DNA of 64,000 nucleotides from Candidatus Tisiphia endosymbiont of Dioctria linearis (GCF_964026545.1 NZ_OZ032156.1:1364001-1428000); one strand, 5' to 3'. Positions 17,190 through 27,095 are shown, counted from the stretch's first letter. Numbers and translations: made by a program. Notes: generated by a model not told the origin, from the sequence alone.

Positions 17190-17988
17190 TTAAATTTTAT
17201 TAATTCTATCCTCAAATTTATCAACAATGATTCCTAAACCAAGTCCAGAAAATGTTGCACCTATGTAACCAAAAGTCCCAACAAGACCACTAACTGTAGC
17301 GGATATAGATTTTGCAGCAGAATCATTAGCAATAACACCTGCTAATACTTGAGGACCATAAATAAAAAAACCACAAAGTATAATTGCTACGCTTTTTAAG
17401 ACAGAGTAGTTAAGAGGCAGAAATATAAAAGCCGCAATACATATTATAAGGCCTAATATTAGTATCATGGCAATTTTTGAGCGATGTGCATAACCAACTT
17501 TGTCCGAAAAATATCCAGCAACAATGCCACCAAATATGCCTAAAAATTCCAAGCTTGAAAATTGCCAACCTATAGAATTTACATTATTGTTTTGTTCTAC
17601 AAGAAAAGTAGGCAATCAATTGAGCAAACCTATTCTGATAACGTATAAAAACATAGTGCCAAGTGCCATATTCCAAGCTACAGAGTTTTTAAATAGATGT
17701 TCTAAAATTGTTCTGCTATAAGCAGTAAAATCAACATGTTGTGTAATTGAATTTCCATCAATAGTTTTATTTATCATTGTTTCTTCTGGATATTCATCAA
17801 GATGGTATATTAAATTCATAAGAATTACAATAGAAATTATAGCTGGAAAATAGAATAAGGATGGGACACCAAACGTAGTAAGTAAGGTTCCAGATATAAT
17901 AGCTATAAAAGAACTACCAATTGCATGAGCTGTGTTGAAGTAGTTGAGATTTAATCTTAGTGCGCCACGAAGCGTAGATAAACTAGCT
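17190..17988 (-). pseudogene. GlpT/UhpT-type MFS permease, C-terminal half with in-frame TGA
   Basis: Read on the minus strand the frame begins within the protein (NYFNTAHAIGSSFIAIISG) and continues through LIYHLDEYPEE, TMFLYVIRIGLLN, a TGA near 17615-17617, then LPTFLVEQ, GIFGGIVAGYFSDK and FFIYGPQVLAGV. GlpT has LDWSPTYL at the TGA site, so TGG has become TGA. The N-terminal half is missing at about 17990, close to a group II intron, and the last residues are also lost. It is a dead organophosphate:phosphate antiporter relative. Confidence 0.75.
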
Positions 17989-18009
17989 GTTGAAAGAACA
18001 GTCTTAGAA

Positions 18010-18637
18010 GTGTTGACCTAGCACACTAAGTATCGAGCCTTGGGCAAAAATTGGTAACAATTATGCTAAGCGTAGGCAGAGATATTACAGGCCGTAGTGA
18101 TTGAGCCACGTTAAAAATGTTATACGAGATCGCAGACTTTGTTAAGATAAAGGAATGCAATATTATCTATATCGTAAATTAGGCAGATATAGGTTTAGGT
18201 CTTCGGGGTCGGAGAGCATGGCATGTAATAAAAGTTTATCTATGAACGTGGGATATCCTATATTCTCTTTCCATTGTTTTTTTTGAAGTATCAGCCGACA
18301 AGAGTAAAACCCAAGGGAGCTGAGATGGGATATAGGAAGTCGGATGGATCATAGTAGTGTTGAAGCAGAGGAAAGTCTGTGGAGCGAAGGATCCTGGGTA
18401 GAATCGGTCTTTTTAGGGAAATGTTATGATAACAACAGAGTATCAAATAAATACAGAAACGAAACTAAAAAGAATAGCATGGTTATCTTCACAGGATAAG
18501 GGCAAGAGATTTAATAATCTCTTGCATTTATTTTAAGTGAACATACTGTGTAAATGATGATATCTTGAGCCCATTGCCTTAATAGGGCACGATGCGGTTC
18601 TAACGAGGGGCGTAATAGGTGACTATTACGTCTACTC
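18010..18637 (+). mobile_element. Group II intron with internally deleted reverse transcriptase
   Basis: The putative 5' end starts gtgttgaccta at 18010. A structured, GC-richer region follows (caagggagctgagatggg, gaggaaagtctgtggagcg) that resembles domain I. A reverse transcriptase N terminus begins at 18426 but stops after 36 residues. Shortly after come a domain V-like sequence (gagcccattgcc ... gcggttctaacgaggggc, about 18571-18612) and a domain VI-like hairpin (gtaatag gtga ctattac), ending tctactc at about 18637. Both RNA ends thus seem present while nearly all of the ORF is gone, leaving a 0.63-kb mini-intron. Splicing would need a protein supplied in trans. Boundaries are approximate. 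Confidence 0.65.
18426..18536 (+). pseudogene. Group II intron reverse transcriptase N-terminal stub
   Basis: The 36-residue reading contains TKLKRIAWLSSQDKGKRFNN followed by LLHLF and TAA. This matches the start of bacterial group II intron maturases (KL.RIA.LS ... F..L.HL), which continue for about 400 more residues. Everything after this point is deleted, up to the intron 3' domains. Confidence 0.65.
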
Positions 18638-19372
18638 CACCATTTAGTAAAATAAACAAATTATTAAATGGAGATTAAAATGAATTTAAATCAGAAAATA
18701 ATAAGACCAAAAATAGGATTACTTGAACTAGCAAAAAGCTTAGGAAATGTATCTAGTGCATGTAAGACAATGGGGTATAGCAGAGATAGTTATTATAGAT
18801 TCAAGGAATTATATGAGAATGGTGGCGATGAAGCCTTGTATGAAATAAGCCGTAAGAAACCCATATTGGCTAATAGAGTTGATCCTATTGTAGAGAAAGC
18901 GGTATTAGACATGGCAATAGAGTACCCCGTTTATGGTCAACTTCGTGTATCAAACGAATTAAAAAAAGATGGGATTTTAGTATCTCCCGGTGGCATTAGA
19001 TCTATCTGGCTTAGGAACGATCTCAATAATCTTAAGAAACGGCTAGTAGCTTTAGAAACTAAAATGGCTCAGGATGGCATTATACTTACGGAAGCTCAAT
19101 TACGTGTCTTGGAGAATCGTAAGAATCTTAAAGAGGCACATGGGGAAATAGAGACAGAACATCCAGGCTATCTTGGTTGTCAAGATGTTTACTATGTTGG
19201 CAACTTTAAAGGAATAGGTAAGGTTTATGGTCAAACTTTTATCGATAGCTATTCCAGGGTGACGGATGCCAAATTATACACAGACAAAACAGCTATAACC
19301 TCTGCTGATATGTTAAATGATAGAGTTCTACCTTGGTACGAAGAACAAGGTATTCCTATACTACGTATATTA

Positions 19373-20297
19373 TAGTAAAGGCAGTTGAGTTATGTTAGTG
19401 ATTGTGATAATATAAAATGAAAAATGTCAACTAGCCCATACAGTATAGATTTAAGAGAAAAAGTAATAAAATATCTAGAAGCAGGAAATAGTCAAAGGTC
19501 AGCATCTAGAGTTTTTCAATTGAGCCCTACAACAGTAAATACATGGCATGTAAGGTATAAGAAAGAAGGTCATTATCAAGCAAGGAAGTATAAAGGAGCA
19601 AAGCCTAGTATAGAAATGGATGATTTTATCAAGTATGTAGAAGAAAATCCTAATAGCAAAACGGAAGATATTGGTAAGAAATTTGGGATAAGCGCTAGTG
19701 GGGCAAGATATTGGCTAAGACAATTGGGATTTAGTTATAAAAAAAAGCCTTTACCTATGTGGAAGCTAATGCTGAAAAGCGATGTAAGTATTTAGAAGAT
19801 ATCAAAGATCTAGCTACAGATGCGCTTGTGTATATAGATGAGAGCGGAATAGAGATGAACATTACCCAAGATAGAGGTTGGGGAAAGAAAGGTCAAACAC
19901 TACAAGCAAAGAAGAGTGGGAAGTATTACCAAAGGACGAATATTATAGCAGGTTTGGTAGGTAATAAATCTATAGCCCCTTTTGTATTCAATGGCACCTG
20001 TAATACCGAACTATTTAATAATTGGGTAGAGCAATTTTTGATAAAAGAGCTTATAGCTGGTCAAGTTGTGATTTTAGACAATGCTGCTTTTCATAAGTCT
20101 AAGAAGACTAAAGATTTAATAGAATCAGTAGGATGTAGGGTAATATTTTTACCACCTTACTCTCCTGACCTAAATCCAATAGAGAAATTTTGGGCTAATA
20201 TGAAAAGGTGGATTAAACAAAAAATCGGGCTTTCACAAGAATTGTATAACACCATTTGTGCATTCTTTGCTGTAACATAACTTAACTGCTTTTACTA
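19373..20297 (+). mobile_element. IS630-family insertion sequence, copy 1 (925 bp)
   Basis: The ends tagtaaaggcagttgagtta and the complement of taacttaactgcttttacta form imperfect terminal inverted repeats. A TA dinucleotide flanks each end (19371-19372 and 20298-20299), the standard IS630/Tc1-mariner target duplication. Deleting the element and one TA repairs the IS481 transposase frame, so the boundaries are certain. A second copy of identical length lies at 37671-38595 in the other orientation. Confidence 0.92.
19424..20280 (+). CDS. IS630 transposase, two overlapping frames joined by -1 frameshift
   Basis: The first frame (19424-19795) encodes the N-terminal helix-turn-helix pair (NSQRSASRVFQLSPTTVNTW). 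The second (stop at 20280) encodes the DDE domain with Asp in VYIDESGIE, Asp in VILDNAAFH and Glu in NPIEKFWANMK. They join at a run of eight A followed by G (about 19739-19747): slipping back one base gives SYKKKAFTYVEANAEK, the family sequence. A-run -1 frameshifting is the known expression mode of many IS630 elements, so this is probably a functional transposase of about 285 residues rather than a broken gene. Confidence 0.85.
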
Positions 20298-20785
20298 TAA
20301 CTGATCGTGGTACTGAATATAAAGGAAATATAGAACATCATGCCTTTGAATTGTTTTTAAGTATTGAAGGAATAGAACCCACCGTTACAAAAGCATATTC
20401 CCCTCAAACTAACGGGATATGTGAGAGGTTTCATAAAACCATGAAAAATGAGTTTTATGATACTGCAATGAGTAAAAAGATTTACAATTCACTTTTTGAA
20501 TTGCAAAAAGATCTTGATACCTGGTTACATTATTATAATAACGAACGTCCTCATTCCGGCAAGTATTGCTATGGTAAAACTCCAATGCAAACCTTTAAAG
20601 ATAGTAAAAAATTAGCGTTTGAAAAAAATAATGAGATCTTGTATCTTGAACACTTATCTGACAATCTAATAAGTTAATTTATGGGGTCTGTAAGATCAAA
20701 TCTTGACTTCTACAGCTTTGTCGTGCTTAATTTCGTGGGGATACATCAGCTCGCAATGACGAACGGGTTAGATATAAAATAAATA

Positions 20786-21283
20786 TTAAGCAAGGCTATC
20801 AATTAACTTAGCCATGCCTTCTTCATCTAACTCTTCAAAAAAATCATCGTTGATTTGGACAACTGGTGCATTAACACAAGCACCCAAACATTCAACTTCT
20901 GTAAGGCTAAACTTTTTATCGCTGGTTAGCTCACCGAAATTAATAGCAAGTTTATTCTTACAGATAGTAGCAATTTTATCGCTACCCCTTAGCCAACAGG
21001 GGGTAGTACCACAAATTTGTATGTGATATCGTCCTACTGGTTGTAAATTAAACATGGTATAGAATGTTGCAACTTCATAAGCTCTGATGAAAGGTATATT
21101 TAGAAAATTTGCTACATACTCTATCGATGCTTTAGGTAACCAACCATTCATTTGCCGTTGGGCAAGGTCAAGTAACGGTAGGATCGCACTTTTCTGTCTA
21201 TTTTCAGGATATTTCTTAATAATATCTTGAGCTTTTTTTAGATTTTCATCATTAAAACTGAAATTTAGTGGTTCATCATTCAT
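20786..21283 (-). CDS. nuoE: NADH-quinone oxidoreductase subunit E
   Basis: The 165-residue thioredoxin-fold subunit carries a [2Fe-2S] cluster next to the NADH site of complex I. Cluster ligands are seen in [11 protein letters not shown] and [11 protein letters not shown]. Length is normal for Rickettsia. Its ATG overlaps the stop of nuoD by four bases, so both are translated together. nuoABC, which should precede nuoD, are on the opposite strand 8 kb away. Intergenic DNA just downstream (20700-20785) holds a remnant of the tcgcaatgacg repeat. Confidence 0.95.
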   Translation of the reverse strand: MNDEPLNFSFNDENLKKAQDIIKKYPENRQKSAILPLLDLAQRQMNGWLPKASIEYVANFLNIPFIRAYEVATFYTMFNLQPVGRYHIQICGTTPCWLRGSDKIATICKNKLAINFGELTSDKKFSLTEVECLGACVNAPVVQINDDFFEELDEEGMAKLIDSLA

Positions 21284-22455
21284 CGATCAATTTCTCCAAA
21301 AACAATGTCAAGACTGGCAATAATAGTTACCACATCTGCCATCAAATGTCCTCTTGACATAAAGTCTAAACCTTGCAGATGAGCAAATCCAGGGGCTTTA
21401 ATACGGCATCTATAAGGTTTGTTGCTTCCATCAGAGTATAAATATACCCCAAACTCGCCTTTTGGGGCTTCAACAAACCGATATATCTCGCCTTGTGGTA
21501 CGTTATATCCTTCAGTATAAAGTTTAAAATGATTAATCATTGCTTCCATCGATTCTTTCATTTTATTTCTTGATGGGGGGGCGATTTTGGGGTCATCAGT
21601 TTTAATACTACCTTTCGGTATTTTTTCAAGACATTGTTGTATAATTTTAAGTGATTGGTACATTTCTTCAATGCGAACCAAATACCTATCATAACAATCA
21701 CCATTTTTGCCAATTGGTATGTCAAAATCTAGTTCATCATACACATCGTACGGATTGGTTTTTCTAAGATCCCATGCGATACCTGAGCCTCGCAGTATTG
21801 GGCCAGAAAACCCCCAATCCATAGCTTCTTTTTGGCTTACTACTCCGATATCTACTAGGCGTTGTTTCCAAATCCTATTGTCATTTAACAAGGTTTCAAC
21901 ATCTTGTAATTTTTTAGGAAATTGTTGAATAAAAATATGAATATCTTCTAATATACCATCTGGTAAGTCTTGGGCAACGCCACCAGGTCTAAAATAATTT
22001 GCATGCATCCTAGAACCAGATACACGCTCATAGAATTCCATAATTTTTTCACGTTCCTCAAATAACCATAATAGAGGTGTAGTAGCACCAACATCTAGAG
22101 CTTGGGTTGTGATATTAAGTATGTGATTAAGGATACGGGTAAGTTCAGAAAACATCACTCGAATAAATTGAGCTCGTCTTGGAACTTCGCAGCCAAGCAA
22201 TCCTTCAACTGTTAAAGCAAAGGCATGTTCTTGACACATTGGCGATACGTAATCTAATCGATCAAAATATGGTATAGCTTGTAGATATGTTTTATACTCA
22301 ATTAATTTTTCAGTACCACGATGCAGTAAACCAATATGCGGGTCTGCCTTATTGATTACCTCACCATCCATTTCTAAGATTAATCTTAAAACCCCATGGG
22401 TAGCTGGATGTTGTGGACCGAAATTCAGTACAACGCTTTTATTATTATCACTCAC
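21280..22455 (-). CDS. nuoD: NADH-quinone oxidoreductase subunit D
   Basis: The 391-residue 49-kDa subunit helps form the quinone-binding site of complex I. Clear signatures are [22 protein letters not shown] at the start (quinone-site His residues; shown only in part), [11 protein letters not shown], and [28 protein letters not shown] at the C terminus. The gene appears intact. The ATG lies after a 100-base stretch without an obvious nuoC end, which shows that the normal nuoC-nuoD junction has been lost. Confidence 0.95.
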   Translation of the reverse strand: MSDNNKSVVLNFGPQHPATHGVLRLILEMDGEVINKADPHIGLLHRGTEKLIEYKTYLQAIPYFDRLDYVSPMCQEHAFALTVEGLLGCEVPRRAQFIRVMFSELTRILNHILNITTQALDVGATTPLLWLFEEREKIMEFYERVSGSRMHANYFRPGGVAQDLPDGILEDIHIFIQQFPKKLQDVETLLNDNRIWKQRLVDIGVVSQKEAMDWGFSGPILRGSGIAWDLRKTNPYDVYDELDFDIPIGKNGDCYDRYLVRIEEMYQSLKIIQQCLEKIPKGSIKTDDPKIAPPSRNKMKESMEAMINHFKLYTEGYNVPQGEIYRFVEAPKGEFGVYLYSDGSNKPYRCRIKAPGFAHLQGLDFMSRGHLMADVVTIIASLDIVFGEIDR

Positions 22456-22556
22456 CTTGTTTTAAACCCCGGCAATTATTGTTTCTCTATATCTTTGAGT
22501 ATATACCAAAATTTTCGTCCACTAAGTGAAAAAGTAAAAAAATTATATAATTAGTT

Positions 22557-22808
22557 TTACCTATCTATTTCCTCTATGAGGGCTTGTTCACCATCGTTAA
22601 GAGTTTTTGGAGAAGAGGCTTTATGGCTTTCTTTATCCTTTCCTTCAATAGCAGGTAAGTCATAGTGAGGGGGCATTTCTAAAGTCTTATTACGCTCAAC
22701 CCTGTACTCATTGGGACCAGGCGTTACTATCCCTATTGTTTCTTTTACTTTTTTACTGCACGCAGACAGCATTATTACAGTAGCAAATAACCAAAGAATT
22801 ATACGCAC
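22557..22808 (-). CDS. Small DUF3035-like lipoprotein (BamF-like)
   Basis: The 83-residue protein has a lipoprotein signal (IILWLFATVIMLSACSKK, lipobox LSAC). Mature residues GPNEYRVERNKTLEMPPHYDLP match the conserved segment of DUF3035/BamF-type alphaproteobacterial lipoproteins (GPDEF.V.....L..PP.F.LP). The family is linked to outer-membrane protein assembly. It starts one base after lspA ends, so it is co-transcribed with the signal peptidase that would process it. Confidence 0.7.
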   Translation of the reverse strand: MRIILWLFATVIMLSACSKKVKETIGIVTPGPNEYRVERNKTLEMPPHYDLPAIEGKDKESHKASSPKTLNDGEQALIEEIDR

Positions 22809-23414
22809 TCAATCTCCTTTTAAATTTATATTTTCCTTAAAAGCAAGCTCACGGATCCTATCTGCTTCAGCTTGTATCATAGTATGATTATATTTAATAT
22901 CTTGTTGTTGTTCAACAATTTTCTTAGTCTTATAATAATCATGCAATAAGAACATTACACCTAATGAAATAAAGCTATCAGCTAGATTAAATATTGGAAA
23001 ACCAAAATCTTGATAATGAAAATAAATAAAATCAAATACCGCTCCATTAACAAAACGATCGATCAAATTACCGATAGCCCCACCAATGACAAAGCTATAA
23101 CCAACAAAGCCTGTCATTGTCTTACATTTTAATAAGATATACCATAAATATATTATAACAACAGAGTTAATAACTATAAACAACATATTGCTATACTGAT
23201 AATAATTTCGGAACATTCCAAAACTAATACCATGGTTCCAGCTATAAACTATATCTAAAAAGCTTGTTACCTTCATGGTTAGACCAATCTTGCCCCTTAG
23301 ATAATTTATAAACCACCATTTTACTAATTGATCTATAATTACCAATTTAATAACTATACGACTATTCTGACGAATAATTAGTAATATTCTTTTTAATGTT
23401 AATAGTATATGCAT
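22809..23414 (-). CDS. lspA: Lipoprotein signal peptidase (signal peptidase II)
   Basis: This inner-membrane aspartyl protease cleaves lipoprotein signal peptides after lipidation. Four membrane helices are visible. Family motifs include DQLVKWWF, WNHGISFGMF, and the two catalytic Asp in GNLIDRFVNGAVFDF and FNLADSFISLG. Length (201) is slightly above the family norm because of an N-terminal basic stretch, so the start could be one of the later Met codons. It overlaps the preceding gene by 16 bases and is followed directly by a lipoprotein gene. Confidence 0.93.
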   Translation of the reverse strand: MHILLTLKRILLIIRQNSRIVIKLVIIDQLVKWWFINYLRGKIGLTMKVTSFLDIVYSWNHGISFGMFRNYYQYSNMLFIVINSVVIIYLWYILLKCKTMTGFVGYSFVIGGAIGNLIDRFVNGAVFDFIYFHYQDFGFPIFNLADSFISLGVMFLLHDYYKTKKIVEQQQDIKYNHTMIQAEADRIRELAFKENINLKGD

Positions 23415-23878
23415 TTAATTTTTGATTCCATCTTTTGCCTTAAGGTTTTCTTATAACGTCTCACCGGACTAGTTTCATTTTTTCTTACATAAAAATATTC
23501 ATCATCTTCAGGCATTCTAATGCCAATAGGTATATAATCTGGGTTAATACATGGGGTGTTAGGAATTTGACTAAAACAGTTAACACGCGGAGTGTCACGA
23601 ATAGTTTGAGTTAAATCTGGACGCCATTTCTTTAACGGTTCCCTACTAGATATTGAAAAAACAATTTCTCGTTTTTTCTTGTTATTAAACTTCTTTATAA
23701 GTCTGTCTATATCTTTTTTATCTTCCTTAAATAAAGGAAATTTAATAGGATTTGCAGGTATTCTTATTGTTTTGTTCATTTCGTCTTCATTAACTTTAGT
23801 TGGATTATCTTCTGCATACGCTGTTGTTGTATTAATCCATAAAACTACTACGATTAATTTAGTTAATTGCTTAAACAT
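23399..23878 (-). CDS. Exported hypothetical protein upstream of lspA
   Basis: ATG at 23878 gives a clean Sec signal peptide (KQLTKLIVVVLWINTTTAYA, cleavage after AYA). A longer reading starts at 24013, but its extra part lies in the repeat at 23939-24066, so it is rejected. The mature protein (about 135 residues) is basic, with two Cys in RVNCFSQIPNTPCINPD and a Pro-rich C terminus (PIGIRMPEDDEYFY). It is probably periplasmic and a Rickettsiales-specific protein. Function is unknown. It is co-oriented with lspA and overlaps it. Confidence 0.6.
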   Translation of the reverse strand: MFKQLTKLIVVVLWINTTTAYAEDNPTKVNEDEMNKTIRIPANPIKFPLFKEDKKDIDRLIKKFNNKKKREIVFSISSREPLKKWRPDLTQTIRDTPRVNCFSQIPNTPCINPDYIPIGIRMPEDDEYFYVRKNETSPVRRYKKTLRQKMESKIKCIYY

Positions 23879-23938
23879 AATTTTGATACCTCGAATTCTT
23901 AGTTGTTTGTAAATTATAGCTAACTTGATTAGCATTAA

Positions 23939-24066
23939 ACCCCGTGGCAATTTAAAAATTGCAGAAAAGTACAAGAGGTCTATTAGCGAGACCACGCAAG
24001 TAGGTCGTGGCAATCCACATTCATTAAATTGCTTCGTCGCTACTAAAGTAACGCCTTGCTAATAAG
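23939..24066. repeat. Rickettsia intergenic repeat (gcgagaccacg family), copy 1
   Basis: The unit begins ccccgtggcaatttaaaaat and contains gcgagaccacgcaagtaggt, ggcaatccac, attgcttcgtcgctactaaa. The same blocks recur near 39.5, 41.4, 42.7, 50.6 and 58.8 kb. Complementary halves (caatcc / attg, gcgag / cttgc) allow a long hairpin. Confidence 0.7.
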
Positions 24067-24073
24067 TGCCAGT

Positions 24074-24994
24074 TTACTGTACTTTCAATAATTCATTGAT
24101 TCTTGCAATAGATAATCTAGTCATTCTCGCTACTTCCTCAATAGAGTTACCATTTTTTATCATCATTTTAATTAATTTAGCTTCACCTCTAGCTTCACCT
24201 CTAGCTTCTCCGATTTGAATCCCTTCTTCTTTCCATACTTGAGCTATACTAGGCATAAGTTCTTCTCCTTTTTCTTTAGTTAAACTATTTTTTAATATTT
24301 TTTCTAACTCTATTTTATCATTTTGCTCAATAAAGATCAAAGTATACTGTAATAGATTTCTTATGTGGTCATAGCCTATTGTTATTGTACTCAATTTAGG
24401 CAAGAGATGAGAGATTTCTTGCCATCTCTTCAGTAATTGACGCTCGTGGATATGTTTGAGGAAAAATAACAAAATCCCAGACCATACTTTTTCCTTGAGT
24501 TCTTCATCGGGGATATCATGTACGTTAATAAGCTGACAATCGTTGATCCAGAAACCTCTAGCTAAATCTGGATGGCTAAATAAATTCCATATATTGAGCG
24601 ATGCGTTATATTTCTTCTTGCCATTATAAATTATTAGGGGATAAATTAATGGAAGGCTTTTAGCTTTAGGATTAGTAGTTAAATATAGATCACAAATATT
24701 AATCATATATTTAAACAACCTAAATGCCATCATTTTATCAACAGTACTTTGATGTTCCAATAGCAAAAAAATATAGCCATCCTGATCATTAAACTTAACA
24801 GAAAATAATACATCTGAAATAGTTTCAGAAAGGTCTGACTCAATAAAACTATCTTTTTCTAATTTTAAAGATGTGCTATCGATTAAAGCCAACACATCCT
24901 TCGGCAAATGAGTTGCCAAGAATTCTTGAGCAACTATTGGATTCTCCATAGATTTGCGAAAGATTTCGTCATGTTTTGGCTTGTCTAGAGTCAT
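24074..24994 (-). CDS. Rpn-family PD-(D/E)XK nuclease, copy 1
   Basis: The 306-residue protein belongs to the Rpn/transposase_31 family: HDEIFRKSMENP at the start, the nuclease core SDVLFSVKFND ... FLLLEHQST (catalytic Asp and E-x-Q), then RLFKYMINICDLYL. Rpn proteins of E. coli are DNA endonucleases that promote recombination. The C terminus has two GEAR units before a helical tail (EEVARMTRLSIARINELL). It differs from copies 2 and 3 mainly in repeat number and in lacking GLQDGIKI. It is the last of three tandem copies. Confidence 0.85.
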   Translation of the reverse strand: MTLDKPKHDEIFRKSMENPIVAQEFLATHLPKDVLALIDSTSLKLEKDSFIESDLSETISDVLFSVKFNDQDGYIFLLLEHQSTVDKMMAFRLFKYMINICDLYLTTNPKAKSLPLIYPLIIYNGKKKYNASLNIWNLFSHPDLARGFWINDCQLINVHDIPDEELKEKVWSGILLFFLKHIHERQLLKRWQEISHLLPKLSTITIGYDHIRNLLQYTLIFIEQNDKIELEKILKNSLTKEKGEELMPSIAQVWKEEGIQIGEARGEARGEAKLIKMMIKNGNSIEEVARMTRLSIARINELLKVQ

Positions 24995-25034
24995 AATAAA
25001 ATTTACTTATATAACTAATCTAATAATTCATTAC

Positions 25035-26015
25035 TTACTGTACTTTCAGTAATTCATTGATTTTAGTAATAGATAGTCCAGTAATTCTCGCTACTTCTTC
25101 AATAGAGCTACCATTGTTTATCATCATTTTTATTAATTTAGCTTCACCTTTAGCTTCACCTCTAGCTTCACCTCTAGCTTCTCCCCTAGCCTCTCCTCTA
25201 GCCTCTCCGATTTTGATACCATCTTGTAGCCCTATCTCTATCCCTTCTTCTTTCCATACTTGAGCTATACTAGGCATAAGTTCTTCTCCTTTTTCTTTAG
25301 TTAAACTATTTTTTAATATTTTTTCTAACTCTATTTTATCATTTTGCTCAATAAAGATCAAAGTATACTGTAATAGATTTCTTATATGGTCATAGCCTAT
25401 TGTTATTTTACTCAATTTAGGCAAGAGATGAGAGATTTCTTGCCATCTTTTCAGTAATTGACGCTCGTGGATGTGTTTGAGGAAAAATAACAAAATCCCA
25501 GACCATACTTTTTCCTTAAGTTCTTCATCGGGGATATCATGTACGTTAATAAGCTGACAATCATTTGTCCAAAAGCCTCTGGCTAAATCTGGATGGCTAA
25601 ATAAATTCCATATATTGAGCGATGCGTTATATTTCTTCTTGCCATTATAAATTATTAGGGGATAAATTAATGGAAGGCTTTTAGTTTTAGGATTAGTAGT
25701 TAAATATAGATCACAAATATTAATCATATATTTAAATAACCTAAATGCCATCATTTTATCAATAGTACTTTGATGTTCCAATAGCAAAAAAATATAGCCA
25801 TCCTGATCATTAAACTTAACAGAAAATAATACATCTGAAATAGTTTCAGAAAGGTCTGACTCAATAAAACTATCTTTTTCTAATTTTACAGTTGTGCTAT
25901 CGATTAAAGCCAGCACATCCTTCGGCAAATGAGTTGCCAAAAACTCTTTAGCAACTATTGGATTCTCCATAGATTTGCGAAAGATTTCGTCATGTTTTGG
26001 CTTGTCTAGAGTCAT
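25035..26015 (-). CDS. Rpn-family PD-(D/E)XK nuclease, copy 2
   Basis: This 326-residue paralog is nearly identical to copies 1 and 3 through residue 260. The variable region reads IGLQDGIKI, then four GEAR units and GEAKGEAK, before the conserved LIKMMINNGSSIEEVARITG tail. The stretch repeats as 12-bp units (gaagctagaggt) and should change length by slippage. The nuclease core residues are intact. About 40 bases separate it from each neighbour, and the flanks are also duplicated. Confidence 0.85.
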   Translation of the reverse strand: MTLDKPKHDEIFRKSMENPIVAKEFLATHLPKDVLALIDSTTVKLEKDSFIESDLSETISDVLFSVKFNDQDGYIFLLLEHQSTIDKMMAFRLFKYMINICDLYLTTNPKTKSLPLIYPLIIYNGKKKYNASLNIWNLFSHPDLARGFWTNDCQLINVHDIPDEELKEKVWSGILLFFLKHIHERQLLKRWQEISHLLPKLSKITIGYDHIRNLLQYTLIFIEQNDKIELEKILKNSLTKEKGEELMPSIAQVWKEEGIEIGLQDGIKIGEARGEARGEARGEARGEAKGEAKLIKMMINNGSSIEEVARITGLSITKINELLKVQ

Positions 26016-26058
26016 AATAAAATTTGCTTATATAGCTAATCTAATAATTCATTATTTA

Positions 26059-27060
26059 CTATACTTTCAGTAATTCATTGATTTTAGTAATAGATAGTCC
26101 AGTAATTCTCGCTACTTCTTCAATAGAGCTACCATTGTTTATCATCATTTTTATTAATTTAGCTTCGCCCTCGGTTCTACCCTCGGCTCTACCTTTAGCT
26201 TCTCCTCTAACTTCTCCTCTAGCTTCACCTCTAGCTTCACCTCTAGCTTCTCCGATTTTAATACCATCCTGTAGCCCGATTTGAATCCCTTCTTCTTTCC
26301 ATACTTGAGCTATACTAGGCATAAGTTCTTCTCCTTTTTCTTTAGTTAAACTATTTTTTAATATTTTTTCTAACTCTATTTTATCATTTTGCTCAATAAA
26401 GATCAAAGTATACTGTAATAGATTTCTTATATGGTCATAGCCTATTGTTATTTTACTCAATTTAGGCAAGAGATGAGAGATTTCTTGCCATCTTTTCAGT
26501 AATTGACGTTCGTGGATGTGTTTGAGGAAAAATAACAAAATCCCAGACCATACTTTTTCCTTGAGTTCTTCATCGGGGATATCATGTACGTTAATAAGCT
26601 GACAATCATTTGTCCAAAAGCCTCTGGCTAAATCTGGATGGCTAAATAAATTCCATATATTGAGCGATGCGTTATATTTCTTCTTGCCATTATAAATTAT
26701 TAGGGGATAAATTAATGGAAGGCTTTTAGTTTTAGGATTAGTAGTTAAATATAGATCACAAATATTAATCATATATTTAAATAACCTAAATGCCATCATT
26801 TTATCAATAGTACTTTGATGTTCCAATAGCAAAAAAATATAGCCATCCTGATCATTAAACTTAACAGAAAATAATACATCAGAAATAGTTTCAGAAAGGT
26901 CTGGCTCAATAAAACTATCTTTTTCTAATTTTATAGTTGTGCTATCGATTAAAGCCAGCACATCCTTCGGCAAATGAGTTGCCAAAAACTCTTTAGCAAC
27001 TATTGGATTCTCCATAGATTTGCGAAAAATTTCGTCATGTTTTGGCTTATCTGAAGTCAT
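26059..27060 (-). CDS. Rpn-family PD-(D/E)XK nuclease, copy 3
   Basis: At 333 residues this is the longest copy. Its variable segment reads IGLQDGIKI, GEAR units, GEVR, GEAKGRAEGRTEGEAK, so it carries point changes that the other arrays lack. Core motifs (SDVLFSVK, LLLEHQS) are intact. It is the promoter-proximal member of the three-gene tandem. Upstream DNA up to the M23 peptidase gene is only 35 bases, so transcription may come from that gene. Confidence 0.85.
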   Translation of the reverse strand: MTSDKPKHDEIFRKSMENPIVAKEFLATHLPKDVLALIDSTTIKLEKDSFIEPDLSETISDVLFSVKFNDQDGYIFLLLEHQSTIDKMMAFRLFKYMINICDLYLTTNPKTKSLPLIYPLIIYNGKKKYNASLNIWNLFSHPDLARGFWTNDCQLINVHDIPDEELKEKVWSGILLFFLKHIHERQLLKRWQEISHLLPKLSKITIGYDHIRNLLQYTLIFIEQNDKIELEKILKNSLTKEKGEELMPSIAQVWKEEGIQIGLQDGIKIGEARGEARGEARGEVRGEAKGRAEGRTEGEAKLIKMMINNGSSIEEVARITGLSITKINELLKV

Positions 27061-27095
27061 AATAACTTAAATTATAGAGCTTCTTTGATAAAATT

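Larger units (their letters stand above)
18680..20677 (+). pseudogene. IS481-family transposase split by an IS630 insertion
   Basis: The first part (18680-19370) has a helix-turn-helix (LAKSLGNVSSACKTMGYSRD) and the first catalytic Asp in YGQTFIDSYSRV. The second part (20300-20677) starts LTDRGTEYKG with the second Asp and has ICERFHKTMKNEFY with the Glu. Removing the IS630 copy and one TA joins both parts in frame through ...LRI-LTDRGTEY. Apart from the insertion the gene seems intact (about 357 residues). ATG at 18680 has ggag upstream. Exact ends of the IS481 element were not resolved; it starts within about 40 bases of the group II intron 3' end. Confidence 0.85.

Noticed and set aside
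6300..17617. TGA read as Trp, suggested by in-frame TGA in the lysozyme, proP and GlpT-like genes
   Set aside because: nuoA, ftsW and murG end with TGA at the correct place, and only the GlpT-like TGA falls at a Trp position. The simpler reading is independent pseudogene mutations.
23879..24013. Longer N terminus for the exported protein upstream of lspA
   Set aside because: The added part is encoded by the intergenic repeat, and the internal ATG gives a clean signal peptide.
25180..26250. CRISPR-like short direct repeats
   Set aside because: The 12-bp repeats are contiguous, coding and lack spacers; no cas genes are present.
25057..26284. Plus-strand frames with ASPLASPLASP repeats
   Set aside because: They are antisense shadows of the GEAR repeats in the Rpn genes on the minus strand.
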